From: an uncultured Acetatifactor sp.
Lineage (GTDB): Bacteria > Bacillota > Clostridia > Lachnospirales > Lachnospiraceae
Assembly: GCA_910584865.1 (NCBI GenBank)
Contig: CAJUCE010000004.1
Coordinates: 59,758 to 89,848 of the forward strand
Reading direction: 5' to 3'
DNA length: 30,091 nt
How positions within the stretch are numbered: position 1 is the stretch's first letter; each line of letters opens with the position of its first letter. Positions 23,918-30,091 of this stretch are shown one piece after another. The position numbers and the translations under genes are program-made. The notes under the pieces are model-generated. The model made no database searches and had not been told where the DNA came from. It was given only the letters and a program-made list of their open reading frames with translations.

Positions 23918-25508
23918 TTGTTTCGATGACCTCTTTCCATTTTTCCATCAATACATTTGCGGTATACTGTTTTCCCACCTTATAAGAGCAAACCTTGGCA
24001 TAATTCCAATTCGCCAGACTGTCCAGATAATACCGGAGCACCGCAGGTATCTGCTCCGCTTCCCCCAGGACGATCCCGTTCCTGCCCTGCCTTACAAACT
24101 GCGTCTTTGTCCGCACTGCCTGGGGAATCCCCACGCTCAGAGCCATGATCTGCAGATAAAGCTCCGGAACCCTTCTCATATCCATCAGCAGCCTCTGCTC
24201 CCGCATACACTTACTCACAGACAATTCATCCACACACTGCTCCGCCTGAAACAGCACCGGCTGGCTCTCCTGCTCCTCCAGATTATTCTCCGAATAGAAC
24301 TGCCCCGTTTCTCCCTCTGCGGCCCACCCTGCCGGAAGCCCTGCCTCCTGCAGGTATCTGCGGGTCTGTTCCAGAAGCTGCGCCTTTCTGCCGTAATCCG
24401 CCTGTCGGGTAAAAAGGTGCACCCTGGCATTTTCATTCTCCGGCAGATATCTTCCCAAAGCCCTTATCACTTCCCCGAAAGTCTCTTCTTCCATCCCATC
24501 CACCGGCACCAGGATCTTCTGGACCGGCAGCTGATCGCTGATACCGAAGTCTACCCGGGAATCATAGGGGGAGATATCCGTAATCTTTCCTTCCAGCCCC
24601 TCTGCCTGCTCCAAAATCCGCCCGGCATTTTCCCTGGAATCCGTAATAAGCCAGGCCGCCTCTTCCATCATTTCCCCAGCCTCCGGATGTTCTCCCGGAA
24701 GATATCTGTCTGCAAAAAAGGATAAAATGATTTTTCTGCCCCGCAGCGCTTCCTTCAGCAGCTCCGTATGATGTCCGTGCATTGCCGCGCAGAACAGATC
24801 CTCTTCCTCCGTCATCCGCAGATAAGCGTTCAAGACCTCCCGGATTACCTGTTCCATACTGTCGTAGGACAGCTTATAAAACTTCTTCGTCTTCTCATAT
24901 CCCTGATAAGACAGGAAATACTGCGGCGACTTGGGATTAATCTCCACATGCCCGTCCTCCCGGAAACAGCGCAGTTTCCATGTACCGTTTTCACCAAGGT
25001 AATCCTGCCGGCTCGGCCTTCCCTCCCGGAAGAGAATCGTGCTCCCAATGAATCCCCTGTCGTCATACAGATTGCGGCGGCATATGATTCCCTTTTCAAA
25101 GAGATCGATCTGAATCGGATTGCCGTCCTCTCCGAATTCGATCTGGGCATATTTTTCCCCATGAAGCATGGCGACTGCAGCAAACGGCGTATATACAAAT
25201 TCCACGCCGGCCGGCCAGCTTATATTGTGATAAGACAGAACAGCCGCCCTCTCCCGCCTGATTTCCTGCATCGCATCAAAACAGGACCAGTAGGGCGCGT
25301 GATACACGCCCTGCCGATGCAGGAAATGCCGGAAATTAGGAGAATATCCCAGAAGCAGAATCTGATAAGGATATGCTCCGTTTCGCTGGAACAGCTGTAT
25401 CTGTTTCACCGTATCGTCAAACTCCGTATGCATCCTCCGGATATACCATTTCTGTTCGTTCTCGCACCACTCGCCCTGCTGATACCAGGCCGGTATAAAA
25501 TGCAGCAT
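23910..25508 (-). CDS. asp1: Accessory Sec protein Asp1
   Basis: A 532-aa protein that begins MLHFIPAWYQQGEWCENEQ, the family N-terminus, and continues with DDTVKQIQLFQRNG and YSPNFRHFLHRQGVYHAPYWSCFDAMQEI. Asp1 is a GT-B-fold protein without transferase activity that binds the glycosylated adhesin with Asp2 and Asp3. The second half includes SPYDSRVDFGISDQLPVQKILVPVDGM and ISVGIPQAV-like ALSVGIPQAVRTKTQFV, followed by a C-terminal helix region. AGGAGG lies eight bases before ATG 25508. It is separated from secY2 by 164 bp containing hairpins, while its 3' end overlaps asp2, so it starts the tightly packed asp1-gtfB block. Confidence 0.94.
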   Translation of the reverse strand: MLHFIPAWYQQGEWCENEQKWYIRRMHTEFDDTVKQIQLFQRNGAYPYQILLLGYSPNFRHFLHRQGVYHAPYWSCFDAMQEIRRERAAVLSYHNISWPAGVEFVYTPFAAVAMLHGEKYAQIEFGEDGNPIQIDLFEKGIICRRNLYDDRGFIGSTILFREGRPSRQDYLGENGTWKLRCFREDGHVEINPKSPQYFLSYQGYEKTKKFYKLSYDSMEQVIREVLNAYLRMTEEEDLFCAAMHGHHTELLKEALRGRKIILSFFADRYLPGEHPEAGEMMEEAAWLITDSRENAGRILEQAEGLEGKITDISPYDSRVDFGISDQLPVQKILVPVDGMEEETFGEVIRALGRYLPENENARVHLFTRQADYGRKAQLLEQTRRYLQEAGLPAGWAAEGETGQFYSENNLEEQESQPVLFQAEQCVDELSVSKCMREQRLLMDMRRVPELYLQIMALSVGIPQAVRTKTQFVRQGRNGIVLGEAEQIPAVLRYYLDSLANWNYAKVCSYKVGKQYTANVLMEKWKEVIETIG

Positions 25509-25590
25509 ACTTTATGCCTCCTGTCCTCTGATCGGCTGTTTTGGTTCCGGAACCTTCTCCGGACTGCATATCTTACTATTTGCCTTTTTT

Positions 25591-25610
25591 GTCCGAAATC
25601 TTTTTCGGAC
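25591..25610 (-). promoter_or_regulatory. Hairpin in the secY2-asp1 gap
   Basis: A perfect eight-base inverted repeat, GTCCGAAA (25591-25598) and TTTCGGAC (25603-25610), with a four-base loop. On the transcribed strand it is followed by A residues, not T, so it is not a terminator. A perfect 12-base palindrome, GGTTCCGGAACC (25543-25554), lies in the same gap. RNA processing or stability is a possible role. Confidence 0.5.
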
Positions 25611-25672
25611 TGCCTCCGCTGCCGCCAGGCGCCATGCCCGGTTCCTTCCGGTTCTGTCACCGCCTCTTCGAT

Positions 25673-26926
25673 TTACAGGAACGGCCTGTACACATCATAC
25701 CCCTTTACCACAATATACTCCTGATTCAGGTTGTACCAGATACCGGTGAGCATCATCACAGAAGCCGGAAGCATAACCAATGTCCTGTCTATCCCACCCT
25801 TCAGCTGCAGGAGCATGGGCGCCCCCAGGCACAGGCTCAACACGGTTGCACTGAAAAAGCTGATCCGGATAAGAGAGCTCACCAGATAACGTCTGGTATC
25901 CCGTCCGGCATGAAAATCCCGCAGACTGTCCCCGCTCTTCAAAAGCTGATCCGCCATATCCCCCGGCGAAATGAGAATCATGGAAAATCCTATGGTCAGC
26001 AGATAGAGTGTTACAATATACGCTCCGATTCCCAAAGGCTTTGTCATGATCAGATTCTCCTGCAGCCAGAAAATATCCCCGTTCTCCGGAAACAGATATG
26101 ACATACCTGTCAGAACTAATCGGGGAAGCATCAAAAACGCCGTGGCAAACATCACCGGCATTACCCCCACCGGATTCAGCTTAAATGCCAGGTAATTTTT
26201 ATCCGCATAGATATTATGGATGGAAATACGCTGTACCGGAATCCGCTTCTCCCCGCTTTCCATAACAATCATCACTACCAAAGCCACTGCCGATATTCCC
26301 AATGGAACCAGAAGCTCCCGTATTGTATACCCGCCTATACTCTGGATCAGCCCGTCCAGAATATTGATATATATCAGCGCGGTCTGCCCGCCGATCCCAT
26401 ACTTTTTGTTCCTGCCTGCCAGCCAAAAAATCACCATTCCCCCGGCAACCATTTCCATCCATGCCAGAAGCTTTACGAGAAACACCGGCTCCGCCATTTC
26501 CCGGAAAGGCAGCTCCTGAACCCGAAATGCTGCCTGAACCCCGGAAAACAACAGCGTCAGGAGAATCATCACCCTGTTTATTTTCCCGGGTGATATTCTA
26601 TCCCTGGAAACGGCTCTTTTGCAGGCCGCCGCTGCCTGTACCAATATGGACGCAATCATATACGGAGAAATGCCTAATACAAACAGGGAGTATCTGTCTC
26701 CACTGATGGCCTGTTCCATCAATGCTTCCGCATCCATCACATCCCTGGAGTATGCTGCCGGAGCAATCCCGTACAGCGGCAGGCTCCTCCCTAATAAATA
26801 CACCAAAAGGATAACGGCGGTATATGCCAGTTTGTATTTAATTATGCTCTCTTTCTTTCCCGCCTTCGCCATGTTTTTCCGGTATGTATCCTCCAATAAA
26901 AGTATTCTTCCATGATAACCTTCCAT
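25673..26926 (-). CDS. secY2: Accessory Sec translocon channel SecY2
   Basis: A 417-aa integral membrane protein with the SecY/SecY2 pattern: TM1 about 32-50 (LAYTAVILLVYLLGRSLPLYG), the plug-region segment ALMEQAISGDRYSLFVLGISPYMIASILVQ (about 67-96), and about ten hydrophobic segments ending before LNQEYIVVKGYDVYRPFL. It forms the dedicated membrane channel for the SRRP. Cytosolic loops look shorter than in housekeeping SecY, a family feature. No strong ribosome site precedes ATG 26926. ATG 26872 (MAKAGKKESII) would give a more usual N-terminus, but GGAGG is 16 bases away, so the start is uncertain. It follows the SRRP gene by 150 bp with a strong hairpin between. Confidence 0.94.
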   Translation of the reverse strand: MEGYHGRILLLEDTYRKNMAKAGKKESIIKYKLAYTAVILLVYLLGRSLPLYGIAPAAYSRDVMDAEALMEQAISGDRYSLFVLGISPYMIASILVQAAAACKRAVSRDRISPGKINRVMILLTLLFSGVQAAFRVQELPFREMAEPVFLVKLLAWMEMVAGGMVIFWLAGRNKKYGIGGQTALIYINILDGLIQSIGGYTIRELLVPLGISAVALVVMIVMESGEKRIPVQRISIHNIYADKNYLAFKLNPVGVMPVMFATAFLMLPRLVLTGMSYLFPENGDIFWLQENLIMTKPLGIGAYIVTLYLLTIGFSMILISPGDMADQLLKSGDSLRDFHAGRDTRRYLVSSLIRISFFSATVLSLCLGAPMLLQLKGGIDRTLVMLPASVMMLTGIWYNLNQEYIVVKGYDVYRPFL

Positions 26927-27019
26927 AAAAGCAAAAACAACGCACTGACAGAGCCGTTTCCAAACCTTCCGGCACCTCTCCTGCTGCCTCTTCCTTCCGG
27001 AAACAGCCCTGGCACTGCG

Positions 27020-27052
27020 CAGGGGCGTGCCTGCTTGGCAAACACGCCCCTG
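27020..27052 (-). promoter_or_regulatory. Strong hairpin between the SRRP gene and secY2
   Basis: A perfect ten-base inverted repeat, CAGGGGCGTG (27020-27029) and CACGCCCCTG (27043-27052), with a 13-base loop, starts 25 bases beyond the SRRP stop. On the minus strand it is followed by CGCAGTGCC, with no T-tract. It is more likely a partial terminator, processing site or 3' protection element than a full terminator. Confidence 0.65.
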
Positions 27053-27076
27053 ACAGCTTATGCTTCTTTACATATA

Positions 27077-28543
27077 TTACTTCCCTGTATTATTCCGGTC
27101 TTCCTTTTTCTGCTTCCCGGCAAAAATACCTTTTTTGTACTTCTTGTCGTAGCCGGCCTTTCCTGCTACGCCTGCTGCAATGACAGGAATGACAGACAGC
27201 CACCAAAGATTTTTACCTGTGTTTTCCTCCATATTCTCATTCAATCCTAACGGAGTCTCCCCGTCCTCGATGGTCACCTCTCCATCGGAGCCAGTCTGTG
27301 AGTCAACGTCCTGTTCCACAGGCAGCGGAACTTCGCCGTCCTCTTCCTCGTCCGTTTCCTGCTGTTCCTGTCCAGGCAATGTGGTAGGTACTGGATCATC
27401 ACCAATATCTGTTGTGTCATCCTCATCTGCCGGTGCAGGAATATTCTGCGTCGGAAGCGTGGGGGCCGGTGCATTTACTACAGGCGCCGCACCTTCACCT
27501 ACTGTGCCGTCCGTATCGTCTGTGTCATCTGTATCCACATCCGCGGGAGCATTTCCTTCATCCTGAACATCTGCCGCACTGTTGCTGGTAGAGCTGCTGG
27601 TACTCTCGGAAGCACTGGTGCTCTCTGATGTACTCAGGCTACTGCTTACGGATGCACTGGTGCTTACACTCTCCGAATCTCTGGCGCTGGTACTTGCGCT
27701 TGCCGATTCACTGGCGCTGGCAGATGCACTGAGGCTTACACTGTCGGAGTCAGCATTGCTTGCACTTACAGAAGCACTGGTGCTTTCGAAGATACTCATG
27801 CTGCTGCCGGCACTCACACTGGAAGATTCGCTATTGCTTGCATTGTCTGAGTCTACAGCACTTGTGCTGACAGAGCTGCTGGCGCTGTCTGAAGCACTGC
27901 TGCTGGCACTTCCGCTCACCGATGTACTCGTGCTGGCCGATGTGCTTTCGCTGTCAGATACACTAGTGCTGGCCGAATCACTGGCACTCGTTGAAGCACT
28001 GCTGCTCACTGAGGTACTCGTGCTGGCCGATGTGCTCTCGCTGTCAGATACACTGGTGCTGGCCGAATCACTGGCACTCGTTGAAGCACTGCTGCTCACT
28101 GAGGTACTCGTGCTGGCCGATGTGCTTTCGCTGTCAGATACACTGGTGCTGTCCGAACCGCTGGCACTCATGCTTACAGAACCGCTTTCACTGGCAGAAT
28201 TGCTGCTACTCGTTGAAGCACTGCCGCTGGCGCTCTCCGAATCCGAACCGCTCCTGGACGTACTTGCACTTACCGATGCACTGGCGGACAAGCTTGTACT
28301 TAGGGATGCGCTGATGGACTCTGACACTACTCTCTCGCTATCCGATACACTGGCCGAAATCGCTGCCGTACTCTCGCTCATTGAAGCAACCGCTGACAGG
28401 CTCGCACTCTTGGATGCACTTTCGGAAAGAGATGCCAATTTGGAATCAATTCCGCTGCCTGAAAGAGATGCTGCTTCACTGGCACTTGCGCTCTCTTTCA
28501 GAGAGCTCTCTGTACTCTCACTTGCCTTCCGGAATGCACTTTC
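27077..28543 (-). CDS. Serine-rich repeat surface protein, C-terminal part (frameshifted)
   Basis: In-frame continuation of the SRRP after the frameshift at 28544. It encodes about 488 residues: a long Ser-x repeat region (SASTSTSVSDSES and relatives), which includes a 30-residue tandem unit, then an acidic Pro-rich stretch (about 27290-27570: ADVDTDD, LPTQNIPAP, DEEEDGEVPLPVEQD), then ETPLGLNENMEENTGK, a hydrophobic segment LWWLSVIPVIAAGVAGKAG, and a Lys-rich tail. The Ser-rich part is the glycosylation substrate of GtfA/GtfB. There is no LPXTG before the membrane segment. A frame is also open to a GTG at 28699, but 28544-28699 translates there as non-SRR residues, so that piece is not the real coding frame. 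Confidence 0.88.
   Translation of the reverse strand, partial: ESAFRKASESTESSLKESASASEAASLSGSGIDSKLASLSESASKSASLSAVASMSESTAAISASVSDSERVVSESISASLSTSLSASASVSASTSRSGSDSESASGSASTSSSNSASESGSVSMSASGSDSTSVSDSESTSASTSTSVSSSASTSASDSASTSVSDSESTSASTSTSVSSSASTSASDSASTSVSDSESTSASTSTSVSGSASSSASDSASSSVSTSAVDSDNASNSESSSVSAGSSMSIFESTSASVSASNADSDSVSLSASASASESASASTSARDSESVSTSASVSSSLSTSESTSASESTSSSTSNSAADVQDEGNAPADVDTDDTDDTDGTVGEGAAPVVNAPAPTLPTQNIPAPADEDDTTDIGDDPVPTTLPGQEQQETDEEEDGEVPLPVEQDVDSQTGSDGEVTIEDGETPLGLNENMEENTGKNLWWLSVIPVIAAGVAGKAGYDKKYKKGIFAGKQKKEDRNNTGK
27924..28170 (-). repeat. 90-bp tandem repeat within the SRRP gene
   Basis: Two full units (27924-28013 and 28014-28103) differ at only about two bases, and a third, partial unit follows from 28104. 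Each encodes 30 residues of the SVSDSESTSASTSTSVSSSA type. Near identity at DNA level points to recent expansion by slippage or recombination. Confidence 0.88.
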
Positions 28544-30091
28544 CACTTGCGCTGGCCTCATCACTGGCTTGGGATGCTGCAGTGCTCTGGCTTCTGGACA
28601 TTGCGTCGGATTCCACTGTGCTGGCAAATGCCTTTTCTGATTCTTCCACAAGCGAATTGCTGGCTGCTTCACTGGCAGATGCAGATTCCATGCTGGCACT
28701 CTCCGAAGCCGCTATAGATGCACTGGTGCTCTCTCCTGCTTCCTTCTCCGATGCGGCAGACGCGCTCTCACTGGCTTTGTTTGCGCTTTCGCTGGCTTCC
28801 TGGCTCTCGGATGCACTTTCTACCATGCTCTTGCTGGCACTGTCGGATGCTATTGACACACTCTCGCTGGCCGACTTGCTCGTACTCGCGCTCTCGAATG
28901 CCGACTTGCTGTCACTTTTGGAGACCGAATCCGCATCGGAACTCACTGTACTCAAGCTTTCGCTGGCTGACTTACTCGTACTCGCACTCACAGATGACGC
29001 AGCTCCATTTTCGCTACCCTTTGTACTGGCTGTTTCGCTGGCGGCCTGTGATGCTGCCTGCGATTCACTCGCCGACTTTCTTGCCGATTCACTTGCCGAA
29101 AGCACACTCGCGCTAAGTGACTGGGATTCTTTTTCGCTTAACGATGCCGTCTCTAAAGATTGGGAATTTTGAATGCTCGTCAGTTCGCTTAAGCTCTGGG
29201 AGGCCTCCGTAAATTCAAGACGCTCCTTATTATATGAATCCTGGCGGGTATCAAACTCTGTTTGACTGAAGTGGAGTTTACCTTTGCCTTGAAAACCACC
29301 CCCATTACTAAGTTCTTTTTCAACAACAATAATATGGTGTACCTTATCCTTGTCTGCTATGTTAACTCCTACATCTTCGGATCCCTTAGACGCGACAGTA
29401 TAATCAAAATATCTTTCAACTATTTTTCCATCCCTGTCCCTATAAGTTGCTTTTACGTAGTTGTCATCCTGACTGTTTTGTTCCCACCGGTCAAAGTTTA
29501 TATCTACATCTGTACCAACTTCCAGGTAGAGCGAATACTTAATCATAGCTTCCGCCAACTTATTCGCAGCTGTCCAATACCCTCCGGCATTTCCGCTATT
29601 CTTCCACTCCTGTAAAGCAGTATCTACATTTTTCTTTTCCGCTTCAATGTCTTTAAAGTATTCCTCAAGCTTCTTATCCTCCACAAATGCCATAGATGTA
29701 CTGTCATATAGGCTTTGAGCGTTCGAAACCGACTCACTTGTAGATAACGACTCTTTCTCAGCCGCCAACAAGCTGTCTGACAGACTTGCGTATACAGACA
29801 TCGAAACTGATTTGCTTCCGCTGGTTGATGCACTGACACTCAGAATGACTGACTGGCTCCGGCTTTCAACTGTATCCTTATCTGCACTGTCGGACAAGGA
29901 GGCTGACTCCGCTGAAGCCGATGCACTCTCCGAAACGCTGTGCAGGCTCGTACTCATCGACGTACTGGCACTTACGCTCCCGCTAGCCGACCTGCTTGTG
30001 CTCCCAGATTTTGACCCCGCTTCCGAAGCCACTTTGCTTAAACTCTCGCTGGCTGACCTGCTTGCACTTAGGCTCTCGCTGGCCGTCTTGC
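28518..30091 (-). CDS. Serine-rich repeat surface protein, N-terminal part (open at right edge)
   Basis: The frame is open from the right window edge to TGA 28518. It contains a first Ser-rich region (about 29700-30091), a non-repeat domain of about 160 residues (29208-29693), and a second Ser-rich region that ends abnormally in SGKCIPEGK. The layout, short SRR1, binding region, long SRR2, C-terminal anchor, is that of GspB/Fap1/SraP-type adhesins. The signal peptide, which in this family is long and carries a KxYKxGKxW motif, would lie beyond the window. The last genuine codon is at 28545-28547; one extra base at 28544 throws the frame, and removing it would give ...DEASAS-ESAFRKASES and join the downstream part. 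It could be a real mutation or a sequence error. Confidence 0.9.
   Translation of the reverse strand, partial: KTASESLSASRSASESLSKVASEAGSKSGSTSRSASGSVSASTSMSTSLHSVSESASASAESASLSDSADKDTVESRSQSVILSVSASTSGSKSVSMSVYASLSDSLLAAEKESLSTSESVSNAQSLYDSTSMAFVEDKKLEEYFKDIEAEKKNVDTALQEWKNSGNAGGYWTAANKLAEAMIKYSLYLEVGTDVDINFDRWEQNSQDDNYVKATYRDRDGKIVERYFDYTVASKGSEDVGVNIADKDKVHHIIVVEKELSNGGGFQGKGKLHFSQTEFDTRQDSYNKERLEFTEASQSLSELTSIQNSQSLETASLSEKESQSLSASVLSASESARKSASESQAASQAASETASTKGSENGAASSVSASTSKSASESLSTVSSDADSVSKSDSKSAFESASTSKSASESVSIASDSASKSMVESASESQEASESANKASESASAASEKEAGESTSASIAASESASMESASASEAASNSLVEESEKAFASTVESDAMSRSQSTAASQASDEASASGKCIPEGK
29208..29693 (-). other. Non-repeat (putative ligand-binding) domain of the SRRP
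   Basis: About 160 residues free of Ser repeats, lying between two Ser-rich regions. The first part is helical and charged (VEDKKLEEYFKDIEAEKKNV, ALQEWKNSG); the second looks beta-rich (YVKATYRDRDGKIVERYFDY, VHHIIVVEKEL, FQGKGKLHFSQTEF). I do not recognise a Siglec-like, Unique, legume-lectin or other known SRRP binding domain. The DNA is clearly more AT-rich than the flanking Ser-coding DNA. Confidence 0.7.

Noticed and set aside
25406..25660. 84-codon minus-strand Arg-rich frame between secY2 and asp1
   Set aside because: About 150 bases overlap the well-supported start of asp1 in another frame. The composition is that of an out-of-frame reading and no ribosome site fits its GTG start.
27582..28640. 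352-codon plus-strand frame rich in Leu, Ala and Glu opposite the Ser repeats
   Set aside because: It is the antisense reading of Ser-x repeat codons, which yields Leu/Ala/Glu strings automatically. It has no ribosome site and no recognisable domain.
28544..28699. Upstream extension of the C-terminal SRRP frame to a GTG at 28699
   Set aside because: The translation over this stretch (MPAWNLHLPVKQPAIRL) is not Ser-rich and is the out-of-frame reading of the genuine Ser-rich N-terminal part.
27600..29160. Possible CRISPR array because of dense short repeats
   Set aside because: Repeats are in-frame Ser-x codons of varying length without unique spacers of constant size, and there are no cas genes.

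Overview
The window looks like chromosome from a spore-forming, gut-type clostridium, most likely Lachnospiraceae. This is inferred from moderately high GC, strong AGGAGG-type ribosome sites, a Csp-like S8 peptidase, a SpoIID/LysM spore-type protein, an Rrf2-iscS-iscU cluster and the style of the ABC and PHP genes. No rRNA or other species-level marker is present, so genus is not assigned.

Left part (1-11.2 kb, mostly minus strand): a 55-bp direct repeat precedes a small unrecognised gene (177-608). Then come a Sel1-repeat protein, a cytoplasmic or forespore-type subtilisin-like peptidase, and a transcription unit running PHP phosphoesterase, two ABC half-transporters (a heterodimer with one degenerate ATP site) and a GNAT acetyltransferase, closed by a terminator. 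A GxDLY/SGNH hydrolase has its own terminator. An IscR-like Rrf2 regulator is divergent from iscS-iscU. The intergenic region between them holds two well-formed sigmaA promoters, each covered by an inverted repeat of identical geometry, CCTAT-N15-ATAGG.

Middle (13.0-16.6 kb): a tRNA-Ala(CGC) with promoter and terminator, a Uma2-family gene, a broken tyrosine-recombinase remnant, and a large protein with a SpoIID-like domain, two peptidoglycan-binding domains and two LysM domains but no signal peptide.

Right part (16.6-30.1 kb, all minus strand): a complete core accessory Sec (SecA2/SecY2) locus in the order known from streptococci and staphylococci: serine-rich repeat protein (SRRP), secY2, asp1, asp2, asp3, secA2, gtfA, gtfB, then a terminator. 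GtfA and GtfB are expected to put GlcNAc on the SRRP serines, Asp2 to modify the glycan, Asp1-3 to deliver the substrate, and SecA2/SecY2 to export it. The SRRP runs off the right edge. It contains an unrecognised, AT-richer non-repeat domain of about 160 residues, carries a single-base frameshift at about 28544, and ends in a membrane anchor without LPXTG. This aSec/SRRP locus in a clostridial setting is the most interesting part of the window.
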